DNA of 64,000 nucleotides from Apiospora phragmitis (Eukaryota > Ascomycota > Sordariomycetes > Amphisphaeriales > Apiosporaceae). Positions 1 to 10,704 of the stretch are shown piece by piece; positions within the stretch are counted from its first letter, which is position 1; the number at the start of each line of letters is the position of its first letter. The stretch lies in assembly GCA_038363925.1 (NCBI GenBank), contig JAQQWL010000005.1, forward strand, positions 248,001-312,000. The letters run 5' to 3'. The notes under the pieces are model-generated. The model searched no databases, was not told the DNA's origin, and saw only the letters and a list, made by a program, of their open reading frames with translations. Position numbers and translations under genes: made by a program.

Positions 1-286
1 GTACAGCAGTCCAGTCACCAGGGCAGCCTAGCCGATTCGAAGGGTGAATAGGAGGGAGAGAGGGGATCAGTCAGCTGAGTCGATGGAAATTGGGTCACTT
101 TCTCGGGTTATGAACCGAGTAATATAGGGTATGCAGCCCGCCGTCGCTCGGTAAAATGCGGAGACGGGAAACCACTGCGAGATAGATTGAAGGAGAGGGC
201 ACACTGTCTTGGATCGGTGTCCAGTCTTGTCTTTTGGTTCTGATTGTCCCATGAGATGAGCCTATCCATACATAGGTCTGAGTAGT
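1..286. other. 3' flank of the Nop13-like gene
   Basis: This short stretch lies downstream of the minus-strand RNA-binding protein gene and probably holds its 3' UTR. I see no convincing coding frame or RNA gene. Confidence 0.5.
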
Positions 287-1567
287 TTAATCGAAGGTAG
301 TCTTCTTGCCTTGTGCCTGCACCATGCCACCAGTAAGGTAGTTTGCAACCTGTTCGTCGCCGTAGACCTTCTTGGGTGCTTTTGTAGGCTCTGGTCTCCT
401 GGGGAGCGCCGACCTTCTCTCCGGGTGCACGTCGCCGTCGTCACCATCCGGCCGCTTGCCCCTGGGTGCTTGCTGATCCCGTGGCCTGTCCTTTCCGTAC
501 CGTTTCTTGTACCGGACCTGGTCGTCTTCGGCAAACTCGACCTTCAGCTGCCGGCCGTGAAGCCGGTTGACCCACCACTTGCGCATCTTGAACTTCTTCT
601 CGGCCGGCTCCCCATCTGCCTCTGCATCCTCCGCTTTGGACTCCTTGAAGTCGTCCTCGGTCTCTATTTCCTCCTTGATCCTGACAAAACCCTTGACGCC
701 CCAATCAGCGGCCTCGGGCTCCTTGAACTTGACCCAGCCGTAGCCTTTGCATTTCCCCGTGTCCTCGAACGTAGCCACCTTGACCCAGTCGATCTCGCCG
801 CACTTGTCGAAGTTGTGCCGGAGGTCGTCCTCGGTCGTCTGGAACCCGAGGTTGCCCACGTAGATCTTGCGGCTCGGGGCGCTCTTCTTGGCCGCGGCTG
901 CGGCGCCATTGGCACCAGCAGCGCCGTCGGCGTACCCACCATCTGCGGGAGCGTCTGCTTCGGCCTTCTTCTCCGGCCGTCCCTCAAAGTTGGTCGCCTT
1001 CTTTATAAGCACGTTGCGGCCGTTCAGTTCCGTCTCGGTGAGCGAGAGCGCCGCCATTGCGGCCGCCTCGGTGTCGAAGTCGACGTAGGCGAAACCTCGG
1101 TTCTGGGGACCGGACGGCCGCGGGCCACGGGGTGGTGGCGCGTTCTTGCTCGTCGGCAGGTTGACTCGCGTGATGTTCTCCTCCTTTATCGCGCCGCCCG
1201 AGCTGTCGACTATCCACTGGAAGAGTTCGGGCCTCGTCATGGAGAAAGCCAAGTTGCCTATCCAGACGCCCCATTCGGAGCGATTGGACTTCTTCTCGCC
1301 TTTGCCGGCAGCTTTGCCGCCCTTGCCGGCGGGCACCTCGAGGCCATCATTGGGCTCGGCTTCGTCGTCGCTTGCAGGTTTGACGGGTAGCGGCTTGCCC
1401 TTCTTGAGGAGACGTTTCGCTTTCTTGGACGGGGGCTCGGGGAGTTGCAGATCGACTTCGATTTGGTCGATCTGGGACTTGCGCTTCCTGGACGGTGATG
1501 TAGGGGCCCTCGACTCAGGCTCTGGTGAAGAAGAGTCTGAAGAGTCTGAGGAATCTCTGGGCGCCAT
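287..1567 (-). CDS. Nop13-like nucleolar RNA-binding protein with two RRMs
   Basis: This single-exon gene of 426 residues encodes an RNA-binding protein resembling yeast Nop13, a nucleolar factor linked to pre-60S ribosome assembly. The N-terminus (residues 1-95) is Ser/Lys-rich with basic clusters (RKRK, KKAKRLLKKGK) that look like nuclear/nucleolar signals. RRM1 covers about 99-195, with RNP2 VWIGNL at 101-106 and RNP1 RGFAYVDF at 157-164. An Ala-rich linker follows. RRM2 starts at about 233, with RNP2 KIYVGNL and RNP1 KGYGWVKF at 274-281. RRM2 carries a long acidic insertion before its last strand, an arrangement typical of Nop13-like proteins. The C-terminus is basic. The start is the first ATG of the frame and is followed by the Ser-rich N-terminus usual in the family. 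The domain call is secure; the Nop13 assignment is by overall architecture. Confidence 0.88.
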   Translation of the reverse strand: MAPRDSSDSSDSSSPEPESRAPTSPSRKRKSQIDQIEVDLQLPEPPSKKAKRLLKKGKPLPVKPASDDEAEPNDGLEVPAGKGGKAAGKGEKKSNRSEWGVWIGNLAFSMTRPELFQWIVDSSGGAIKEENITRVNLPTSKNAPPPRGPRPSGPQNRGFAYVDFDTEAAAMAALSLTETELNGRNVLIKKATNFEGRPEKKAEADAPADGGYADGAAGANGAAAAAKKSAPSRKIYVGNLGFQTTEDDLRHNFDKCGEIDWVKVATFEDTGKCKGYGWVKFKEPEAADWGVKGFVRIKEEIETEDDFKESKAEDAEADGEPAEKKFKMRKWWVNRLHGRQLKVEFAEDDQVRYKKRYGKDRPRDQQAPRGKRPDGDDGDVHPERRSALPRRPEPTKAPKKVYGDEQVANYLTGGMVQAQGKKTTFD

Positions 1568-2129
1568 CTTGACAAATTTCAGCGAATCCCACGAAAGAAA
1601 TTCAATTGAAAGATGCGCGACTGTATGTTTGATCAGTAGTGTCGATCAGAAGGTACTGGCGCTTTGCAAGTTTGGGTGCTTTCCAAAAATTCTCTGGGGC
1701 TGATTAGATAGCGCTCAAAAAGCGATTATGCAGCATGCGAAGTGGCCCCACCACTGAACCAATCACAAAAAGGGCGGCTCTGCCCCCGGCCCCGTGCTTA
1801 ACTGAAGCATCTCACAAGTAGCCCTTCTGTATGATTTCTATACGTGTATTCCAGTTAAACAATGGACATCGTCAAGAGCATTGCCGAAATTGTCCGCAAG
1901 CTTAGCTGTTTTCTCAGCACTATTACGATGCCAACTACCGATCGTGTCAATACCAAAGTGCTCTCTAACCTTAGCTTCCATGCTTAAATCAATCAATCAT
2001 ACCTATTGGTGGCAACCCCTTTTGTAACCGTATAATTCATTTCTCATAGCTCGATCCTTTCCCTTCGTACGTACAATAGATAGGCATACAGTTTCCCAAG
2101 AAATCCAGCTGGCAAATACACAGTCTCCG
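1568..2129. other. intergenic, Nop13-like promoter side and kinase 3' side
   Basis: The part next to 1567 should hold the promoter and 5' UTR of the RNA-binding protein gene; the part next to 2130 should hold the 3' UTR of the kinase gene. I see no coding frame or RNA gene. Confidence 0.5.
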
Positions 2130-3207
2130 CTACCTTCCTTCCTCTCTAAAAAAGCTTCTTGGACCCTCCTCCATCCCTTCACTTCTGCACCACCCCCAAT
2201 CCCCATCCTCCCGACTCATCACAACCTCGTCCACCGAGCCCACCCGCTCCCGCACGATCTGCTCCCCATTCACCAAGTCATTCTCATCCGCCCGCTTCCC
2301 CGCCTCGGCCTCGTCCTGCGCAATGCCCGCCGCCACGTGCCGCGCCACCAGCCGCCGCCGCGCGACCGCGAAGTCGACCTCGACGAACCAGCGCTGGTCC
2401 ATGAGCGCCGCCGCCGAGCGCCAGGGCTCGCGGTCCAGCGTCAAGTAATTGCCCTCGAGCACGACGACGCGGTGGCCGGGCAGAATCACAATGTCGTCCT
2501 GCTTGGGGTCCTTGACGGCGTGGTCGAACGAGGGCGCGTGGATCGGCTGCCCAGACGTGATAGAGTCCGGGGCCCGGAGCGCTTGGATGAGCTTGAGGTA
2601 GGCCGCGCCGTCAAAGGTGAACTCAGCGCCCCGCCGCGCGTGCGCCTGCGCCGGGTCCGGCATCGACGACAGCTGGGCGCGCGTCAGGTGGTAGCCGTCC
2701 ATGGGCACGAAGGCGGCGACGGGGACTGGCTCGGGGACTTCGGGGTGTAGTGTTGCGTGGCGCGCGTTGAGACGGTCGGCTACGATCTGGGAGAGCGTGG
2801 TTTTGCCTGCAAGAACGAGTAGAGGTAGGTAAGTTAAAGAACAGTAAACGTCTATTGTACAAGACTCCTAGAAGCGCATGACCCCATGTTGCTTCCCCTG
2901 AGTGGAGGGTATTCTGTTCATGACATGTGTGGGAACGAAAGCCGGGGTGCCGAAGTAGGTAACGTACCTGAGCCGGGGATGCCAGCTATCGCAATTACTG
3001 TAATGCCATGTCAGATCTTTATATTTATCTCAGTCTTTGCGACCATGGATCAAGCTTGTTTGCCGTTTCTATGGAAAGTGAAATCAAATGAAACGTGATT
3101 TCATCGAGTTGCCGAAAGGGGGGGGACTCACAATAGCGGCGGTCCTCTGTTGTATTCTGGAAACCCTCCCAGGCCTTGTCTACTAAACGAGTGACCTGCT
3201 CTTCCAT
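2130..3207 (-). CDS. Yfh7/uridine-kinase-like P-loop kinase, three exons
   Basis: The coding exons on the minus strand are 3132-3207, 2968-2997 and 2130-2806, giving 260 residues. Both introns have GT donors (GTGAGT, GTACGT) and CAG acceptors, and the phases join exactly. The 30-nt middle exon carries most of the Walker A loop, completed across the second junction: GIPGSGKT at residues 31-38. Further motifs are MDGYH at 71-75 and VVVLEGNYL, both characteristic of the phosphoribulokinase/uridine kinase fold and of yeast Yfh7-like ATP-dependent kinases. The start at 3207 (MEEQVTRL) was chosen because Yfh7-like proteins have a short helix before the P-loop; an in-frame ATG at 3255 is possible. 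The substrate is unknown. The tail after about residue 220 is poorly conserved. Confidence 0.82.
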
Positions 3208-3684
3208 CCTGGGCGATCTGGATCTAGCAAGCAAAACGGTACAATATGGTAGCAATAGACAGGCGTAGTACTATATAGGTATAAGAAGAAATAAGCAGAT
3301 GACAGTCAGTATAGCTTGGCCAAGATGAGTACCTGGTATGCTTCGTGAATTACTTAGTTGATGGTTTCTTTCTGAGCCCCCAGCTGTCGTTGCAACTTGC
3401 TCCCAGCTACGCCTGCCCCTCACCAGTTCACCCTCTAAACCCAAACCCCACTAATAGGAGCCGCTCAACTCTCCACGCTGATGTCAATTCTGTCGCCATC
3501 TAAAATAAGCATTTCTTCTCTATGAGGCCGTTACCCACAGTCACGCGACAATAGTTCATTTTATTCTCTCTCGCCCTGGGCCTGCTTGTGAAAGAACGGA
3601 GGACACGAATAAGATCTAAGTTGAATTGATGTAACATACATCATCAAGCTCCACCTGCAACCCGGACATAGAAGCCAGAAGAAA
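3208..3684. other. divergent promoter region
   Basis: This interval separates the minus-strand kinase start from the plus-strand start at 3685, so it should hold both promoters. I see no coding frame or RNA gene. Confidence 0.5.
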
Positions 3685-4344
3685 ATGTCGGACCTGGAGT
3701 CGGACCTCTTCTCCATCACTTTAGCCGACGATGAAGAACACGACCCCGAAGCCGGCGCCAGTACCACGGCCACGGATCCGACGCCGCCGGCAGATCGGAC
3801 GGGGCAGACCGAAGAGGAGTTCCAGGCAGTGCGGAGAGGCTACAGGATCAAGGTCGAGAATGGAGATGTGAGTGTTTTTAGTTCTTGTTTTTGTCCCCCC
3901 GATCCCGATATCCCCGCGCATTGCCAACGCATCAATATGTCTCCATGATATGACTACTCTCTGGTCTGTCTTCCCTGACTCCCTGATTATCAACCCATTT
4001 CCCCCCAACAACCGCATAAGCCATCCCCCAAGTGACTCATCCTTCCTGGGAAAAGCAACAAAGTAACTTATGCATTATTTTGATTCAAGATATGGAAAAC
4101 CATCAAGTTGCCATTGGCGCCACAGCCTAAGAAACACGAAACCCAGGAGCTGCTGCATGCCGTCGAGGAGCTGTATTTCTTCCGCCGGTTTGACGAAGGC
4201 GCCGACTTTGCGCGCAGGGCGCTCGGTGAGGAAGAAGCAGAAAGTGAGGCGAGGTTGGATGCCGACACACGCAGGTTACTGAAGCACTACGAGTCCCGGT
4301 GTAGAGAGCGGTCAGCAGCCGCTAAGGGTACTCCTAGTACTTAG
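3685..4344 (+). CDS. conserved small hypothetical protein, two exons
   Basis: The exons are 3685-3867 and 4090-4344, joined in phase 0 over a 222-bp intron with a GTGAGT donor and an AAG acceptor, giving 145 residues. The N-terminal third is acidic (SDLESDLF, DDEEHD) and disordered-looking. The second half is helical and amphipathic, with an aromatic and charged pattern (VEELYFFRRFDEGADFARRAL) resembling a single TPR-like helical hairpin. The motif IKLPLAPQPKKHETQELL after the junction looks conserved rather than random, and the codon third positions are GC-rich. I do not recognise a named family. It shares a short divergent promoter with the kinase at 2130-3207. Confidence 0.65.
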
Positions 4345-4824
4345 TTGCAACAGCTGTGGATGGCGTACATGGTGCTTGGCAGACACGACACCTACCTATC
4401 TCTGCATATAGATTATAGAAGTCATACTATTGATAGATACGCGGCACATGAGCAGCAGGTGGAACTTTGAGGGGCATATTGGCAGAGTTGAGTAGAGTCA
4501 ACATTACTGATTGTCTAATTCTATGTATGTCTAAGTACTTCGCAATTCTCAAAGCTCGGCGGTGTGTTCAAGGACAGTGACCCCAATATGTCGCTTTCCA
4601 CCGTAAACCAATCAATTGGTGGGTATTGTAATCCATGTAACGCCGAAACTTTTCTTTCGTGGAATCAAATCCTCTGAAACGCCATCGCCAAATGCAGTCG
4701 TCTATCGTAGTTTTCTTGTCCGGAGGAGGGTACAGCTGCCGGCGCGCTCTCACGTGCTTGCAAGAGGAGAGGCGGCGGACGGGTTTTGTGTTGCTGTAGA
4801 GAATGAGGAGAGGCCATGGGCATC
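4345..4824. other. convergent 3' region
   Basis: This lies between two convergent genes and probably holds both 3' UTRs. No further gene is apparent. Confidence 0.45.
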
Positions 4825-5393
4825 TCAAGCCATCATGAGCTGCCCGCTCTGCTCGCGCTCGCGCTCCTCGGCAAAAGCCCGTCGGCTCATGGCGAGGACG
4901 CACTCGAAGCCCTCCTTGCCCTTGACGGCGTTCTCGCGGAAGCGGGTGACCAACGCGTCCTCGATGTTGTTCTTAATGCGCTGCCAGCCGCCGCAGAGCG
5001 CCGTTATGCGGGCGTCCTGCACGAACTGCGTCTGCTTGCCGTTAAGGGGCTTGTAGACGACCGTCTCCTGGACCTTGACGAGGTTCGACATGGTCAGGTT
5101 GTGCGAGACCATGGTGACAGTCTTCTCGGCCGGGTTGACGTACGAGGTCTCGAAGACCTGGCTCGTGTCGGAGCTGCCCAGCAGGGACTGCAGCCATTTA
5201 GGGGCGGACTGTTGGCACGTGATGAGACGTTCGGTGCGCAGGATGCCGGTTTCGGGGTCGACGCTTCGGTTGAGGGTGTCGACGGCGATGACATGGGCGG
5301 ACTTGTCGTTCCAGGGACCGTATTTTTGCCAATTGGCAATGGATACCTCCTCCAGGAGTAGTTGAAGGTAACCGAGTTGGAGAAGACCTTCAT
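4825..5393 (-). CDS. PRELI/Ups (MSF1) family mitochondrial lipid-transfer protein, apparent frameshift
   Basis: PRELI/Ups proteins act in the mitochondrial intermembrane space and, with a small Mdm35-type partner, shuttle phosphatidic acid or phosphatidylserine between membranes. The start MKVFSNSVTFNYSW at 5393 is a classic PRELI opening. The domain then continues one frame over, with a conserved-looking segment containing NWQKYGPWN, VDPETGILRTERLITC, VFETSYVNPAEKTVT and a C-terminal helical stretch ending at 4825. The break is at about 5351-5357, where TGG-AGG-AGG would have to read TGG-GAG-GAG. One extra G restores the frame, and the CDS span of 569 nt is one short of a multiple of three. 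I infer a base-call deletion or a recent one-base mutation. The expected length is about 189 residues, typical of Ups1-like proteins. Confidence 0.85.
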
Positions 5394-7252
5394 CTTGGCG
5401 GTTGTGTAGAAGGTGTGTGTGTGTTTGATTGAGTAATCCGAGATGAACTCGAAAAGACCCCGAGTGGAAACAACAAAACCGACCGAGGATTAATTGGTCA
5501 GTCAGACTGTTAATGTGTTTTGAGTTGGATTCTACTTGGTGGCCGGAGATCCGGCAGACGCGGTGTTGCTCTGTCTTCGTTTTCTTACTCCAGTGGAGAT
5601 GCAGGCAGAAAGTGAGTCAAGGATGAGAACCCAAGTCTGGTCTATTGCCGATGATAGGAATAGTGGAAAACGACGGGAATGATATCGAAAAGAGTATCAA
5701 CAGAAAACCGTCGGTCCGTCGCCAGATGTTTATTGGTATATAATGAACGTGTGTTTGTTATTGGCGATGGGAAAGAAGAAAAAAGATCAAGCCCAATGTG
5801 AAGATTAATCAATGTGAAGAAGTGGCAGGGGGGGTCTTGGGGAGGGGGGGACGAGAAGCTAAAAAGGCTATTCTGGAGAAATTTGAAATCCAACAATGCG
5901 GGCTTTACTTTTATCAGCGATAACGCATTGGCTGCCAGCGGTATGGTTAGACACAATCAAATCAATCACCTTGGCCCGAAAAATTTCAGTTGGAGTGCGA
6001 CGGTTTCTTCAAATTGGGGGCTTGGGGGCCGATGGGTGGTGACATGGCCAGGCCTGTGATTGGCCCGCATCCGGTAAAAATCGGAGGCGCTGATACCGGC
6101 TCAGGCTCAGCTGGGCCTAGCTTGCCACCCTCCCAGTGCCTCATGCTTGCGCATTTCTGCGCATGTACTTTGTTGCTTTCGGGCCCAACAGGGAGGACCA
6201 GACGAAAGTCCCTGGAAGCCCCCCCCCTTGGTGCTTGGCTTATGATTCGCCCCGCCTATCCGGTTTCCCCGTGCCACCGAGCAAGCCTCGACCACGGCCG
6301 ATGACGGAAATCTGGAGCATGACCGTCCACCAGATCGCCTCGGCTCTCCTCTCGCCCTTTCCAACCATCCAACCATTGAAGACCCGGATCTGATAATCGC
6401 CAGCCTTGCCCTATTGGATCATTAGGGTCTTCCTGAATCGCACTCCGATTATTCGCTCGCCAGTTGCATTCTCCAGTAATCTGAGGATAGATGATGACTT
6501 ATGACACATGCACTGCAAGCTGAAGCTTCATAGCTTCCCAGTACCTGCACAGGGTAGCTTTCAAGGGCACTTTCCACAATTCGCCCAGAAATTCGCCTGC
6601 TCGCGTGACCACCGCCAAAACGATGGTCAAACTGTAAGGTTGGTGTTATTCGCCCGCCATCTTATCTGAGTTTTTGGACTTCGTTTCCAACCTTCACCAT
6701 TGTTCTCGAAGGGTACGAGCATTGCGAAGCGCAGCTGGCCTTGATATCAAACTTCTAGGTTCGCGTCGGCTTCGGATGTGTAGCATGAATCGTGAAGAGG
6801 CGTGCACGTGCTCCCCCTTCGCCCGTGTTTATCATGGCCAATTGATGGATGGCCTTTGATTTCATTGACAAATTACTATCCGAATTTCAACTATCGATCA
6901 GTCGACTGAAGGTTGCTTACTTACGCAAAGATACAGCAGTCAAATTAGATCAACTATGTACGTACGCATTCTGCCAGGGGAGGAGCAAGAGAAAGTATTA
7001 GGTCACGAACCACCTCGTGTCACAGAGTCGGCGGGCGATATTGCGCCTGGCGCGTTCGCTCGTCCACACAAGAGGTCATAGCTTTCCGTACCGAGAATTT
7101 CAAGTTGTGCCTTGTTTTGCAATTCGAATGTAGAAGATCACAACTTCGTTGAACTACTACTGCCGGTTTCAAAAATTGATTCTTTTCAAGAAGGCAAAGG
7201 GAAAAGAGGAAAATGAAATAAACGCATCTGATGAACCAAAAAAAAATTATGT
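5394..7252. other. gene-free interval upstream of the PRELI gene
   Basis: About 1.9 kb without a supportable gene. The part next to 5393 should hold the PRELI promoter and 5' UTR. There are G-rich runs near 5826-5850. Frames of 80-105 codons occur but lack family similarity or consistent codon bias. Confidence 0.45.
7238..7246 (-). terminator. Pol III terminator of tRNA-Thr
   Basis: Nine A on the plus strand (nine T on the transcribed minus strand) lie 6 bases beyond the tRNA 3' end, a canonical RNA polymerase III stop. Confidence 0.75.
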
Positions 7253-7344
7253 TGCCCACTACTGGAATCGAACCAGTGATCTCATCATGTCGTCGGTCAG
7301 AAACCTCCTACTAGTGATGCGCTTTACCACTAAGCCAAGCGGGC
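7253..7344 (-). tRNA. tRNA-Thr(AGT) with a 20-nt intron
   Basis: The cloverleaf folds by eye. The acceptor stem GCCCGCT/AGTGGGC has one G-T pair. The D arm is GCTT..AAGC, the anticodon stem is CATCA/TGATG, and the T arm is ACTGG-TTCGATT-CCAGT. The anticodon loop reads CT-AGT-A, which gives threonine. A 20-nt intron at 7289-7308 sits one base after the anticodon, the standard eukaryotic position. The B-box GGTTCGATTCC is intact. Confidence 0.88.
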
Positions 7345-8858
7345 TCTTGAAGTTGAAGAAAATGTGCTTATTGTAGTACTGAACTTGTACGTACAATAAG
7401 CTGGTAGTGGAGCCCCAGCAGATTGCGTTCCCTACTTTACTAACCAGCTGTGCTCAAATCGAATTCTGATATTCATTATAATAATTCTCTAACTATACTG
7501 AATTAATCCTCGTTTTCCCTATAGGCTCTACAAGTGCCTGACTAGTTCATGAAAGCTACGGAGCATGCCAGGCGCCTCGGTCGCAGTAGGTTCGGAATGC
7601 AGCAAAAGGGATATGTATCGCATCCGGTCGAGCAAAGGGGGAAGGAAGTATAAGATTCATAGCTCGTCTGCTTTTTTTTTGTGCTGGCACATCATGGCCC
7701 CCCTATATCACGAGCCAATGGGACCATGGAGACTCTCGTCGCTTACCTAGCAAAGCATAGTCCTATATTGTGACTCGAAGAGGCAGATGAACTTGGGCGG
7801 ATGTGAATTGAGCCGCATCACCGTAATATCCCCAAGACGTTTTCCGCGAGGGATATCGGCCTCTAGCTTTCCATAAGTCTTCCTATGTTCGTATGATCAG
7901 AGTTCCACTGGAGGACCTATGTTGACCAAGGAAACAACGTCATGGTTATCTGACGGTATTCGGCATTCTATGGCATTATCTGGCCACCTTGAAATGTGTG
8001 CCATGGATGATACAAGCGGTTGCAAGCAATTGAATTGACGTCGGAAGACATTTCTCAGTAGTCAAAATGGCCTATGAAGGAGGGAAACGCATCGGAAAGG
8101 GGGGTTGCTGGATACTGGCAAAGGCTGGCGTATCACACTCTGTATGAGACACGGCTCACGGGAGATGGTGCAGCTTCTCATAGAATCTTGTCGCACGTTT
8201 GCTCAGTTAGCTTGCGCCGTCCCTCTCATGTTTCCAATATGTAATAGTTTGCTGAACTACGTCTGATATCCCAGACGCATTCCTTAACCACCACTAAACT
8301 ACCACTACCGCCTCAGTCGTAGGCTCCATGCGCCCATAGGCCCTATCATTGGACTGCAGCGCGGAGCCGGTTACGAGCTGTCCTCGGTATGTCACACGCT
8401 GCGTCTGTCGGGGTCGTCGATGAACGCTTTGCCATTATTATGCCGGGTGCTCAGAGGGATGGCCTGAATCAGCACTCCATCCTTCGTCTGTATATGATTA
8501 TGCCAGTAGCTAGGAATGCTGCGAGGCTCGGGACATATAGACATCATCCCAGCAAGATCTAGGTAGGCTATGGTGAAAATTCGACTTTCAGTGTGGTACT
8601 ACCGGTCCTTAGGAAACCAAAAGTATACTCAAGTTTAAACAGTGGTATCCCTGAAAAGACTCCAACATTACCATGGAAACATGTAGACACCTCGGAAGAA
8701 ATCGGATTCATGTTCATATGCCACGGCAGACACAGCTTGAGGTTAACGGTTTTCTACGGGAAAAGCCCACTTGCAAGCTGTACAATATCTTCACCCTTTA
8801 CTGCAACCTGCACCCGCCCCATCTAGTTTGCAAATATACGTATAATACTTTAAACATC
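7345..8858. other. gene-free interval between tRNA-Thr and the polyQ ORF
   Basis: About 1.5 kb in which I see no supportable gene. Small frames at 7565-7750 and 8593-8826 have no recognisable features. Confidence 0.4.
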
Positions 8859-8988
8859 ATGGATTCATTGCATTGGGATACTCTTGGCTACACGGATAGC
8901 GACAAAGAGTCGGTATCCAGCGAAGACAGCAACACAGATTCCGGCAACGAGCTGGGTAACATGGGACTGGCACCACAAGAGCATCCCC

Positions 8989-9019
<31 letters not shown>

Positions 9020-9761
9020 TCAACGACAACCATTACAGGAGATACTATGTTGGTTGGCAGCGTCAGTTACGCGATACTTTGTCGAGGAGCGAGCACAACG
9101 CCAACGAAACGCAGAACATGAGCGCACTCGAGCGTCCGAGGCCCGGGCAGAAGCGCCTTGTCAGAACTGCGGCTCATTGCCTCCGTCGTCCGCCGAGCGG
9201 AGCCATCCGCGCTGGAGCCGCCAACAGCGAGACATCCAACAAGAGAGCTGCCGGTGCTGTTGCTGCTGCAACACCATGGTGCAGCAAAGACGGCCAGTCG
9301 TTCGTACATCGCGCAGACCGCGCTCTGCGCCTCCAGCCATACGCGAAGCCCTGACAGTCGCTGATGAACCTCTTGACGCGAAAGGAAGGGAGGCGATAGT
9401 ACACAGCGAGAGCCTCTCCCAACTTCCAACTATAGTCATGGATACCCCCCAACTGCCGCCACGCCACACCTGGTTACAACTTACAGACAAAAAGGAGGTG
9501 GTGGCACTGCGTAAGGACCCCCCTCTTAGCCTCGACGATAGGGTTGCTCCCCGACATACTCTGGGGCTCCTGAGTCCTGTTCGACTGGTTTCCGCCTTCT
9601 GCATCCTCGCTGGTACAGGCGTCTTCCGATCTCGAAGCCCCTGGAAAGGGGGCTATCTCGGCGTCCTCCTTGCGGGCGGGCTTGCCTACCACGACGTGCT
9701 CTTGGGCAAGTTGGGATGGACGACGTGCGGGTTTGATTCCCTCCTTGAGTGGATCTACTAG
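8859..9761 (+). CDS. orphan hypothetical protein with a polyglutamine tract
   Basis: This uninterrupted frame of about 300 residues begins at ATG 8859 (MDSLHWDTLGYTDSDKES). The frame is open further upstream from 8673, but the upstream part is AT-rich and looks like a 5' UTR. Visible features are an acidic Ser/Asp-rich N-terminus, a run of ten Gln encoded by CAA triplets at about 8992-9018, a Cys-rich patch with five consecutive Cys (CRCCCCCN), basic Arg-rich segments, and a moderately hydrophobic C-terminus (VSAFCILAGTG, LGVLLAGGLAYHDVLLG) that could be membrane-associated. I recognise no family. The GC-rich third positions are modest support. It may be species-specific or non-coding. Confidence 0.42.
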
Positions 9762-10376
9762 GGGCATGCCGCATTGGGTGGTGGCTGGCGGCATCAAGTC
9801 TCTGATATAGAAATACATGTAATCATACAGCCCAGTTCAGGGGTGGCATGGAGTTGAGAACAAATGCAATCTGCTTCCAATCTAGATGCACGATTTGATT
9901 CATCAACTCTTCACTCACTTGACGTTTAACTTCCACTACTTCGTATCTAATCAATATGATGATACTAGAAGACCTCTTGTTATCCTTTTATTATCATATA
10001 ACTGCTGCCATTTCTATAATTCTCCCCACCAGGCTTTCGATTTTTCGGCACTTTCGTTTCATCAGACCATGCCATGTCCATTGCTCTCTCAAAGTACTTT
10101 TTCCGGCTCAATTCTCGTCGCCAACCTCGCCATCTCGAACAGTACCTACCCAGACTTCCCACCAGAGATTGGTCGACTCCTTGATAGCTCCATTATGTGT
10201 TGCGTCACCCACCATGGATAAGCTCGTCCTCTCGACAGCCAAGACTTGGATTTTCTGTCGGCATCCCCATCCCTTGGACCAATACATTTATGCATGCACA
10301 TCTTGTCACTGACCGAGCCAATCATAGAAAGAATAAGGAGACTTATTCTGAAGAATTGGCAAGCCCAGTCATTTCA
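9762..10376. other. intergenic
   Basis: This AT-rich interval upstream of tRNA-His contains only small frames without recognisable features (9886-10312). Confidence 0.4.
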
Positions 10377-10466
10377 GGTGACATAGTATAGTGGTCAGTA
10401 CAACACGTTGTGGTCTAGTATCATAACTGTTCCGTGTAGACCCCGGTTCGATTCCGGGTGTCGCCA
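10377..10466 (+). tRNA. tRNA-His(GTG) with an 18-nt intron
   Basis: The acceptor stem GGTGACA pairs with TGTCGCC, with one T-G pair. The D arm is GTA..TAC within GTATAGTGGTCAGTAC. The anticodon stem ACACG/CGTGT encloses the loop TT-GTG-G, then an 18-nt intron at 10414-10431 and the closing C. The anticodon GTG gives histidine. The T arm is CCCGG-TTCGATT-CCGGG with an intact B-box, and the discriminator is A, as in eukaryotic tRNA-His. A TTTT at 10472-10475 is the likely Pol III stop. Confidence 0.86.
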
Positions 10467-10704
10467 AAAATGTTTTGCCCTTTTCTCGTGTGTATCTGCA
10501 TGCTTGGCAACGGCATTAATCACCAGTCATCAAGGTGCAAGTATCTTTTTATAGTTCCGATGTTCTGGGCTCCGTGATGCAGCCCTTCAAAACCATTGAT
10601 TGGCATAGCTGTCACAACTCAACGAAGACTTGCACTGGACGTATAGCCGTTGAAGGCATACGTGTATTCTTCATCTTTTGCCACTGTATCCAAGAACTTG
10701 AAAC

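Noticed and set aside
5351..5357. Programmed ribosomal frameshift in the PRELI gene
   Set aside because: There is no slippery heptamer, and similar breaks occur in many unrelated genes in this window, pointing to sequence error or mutation.
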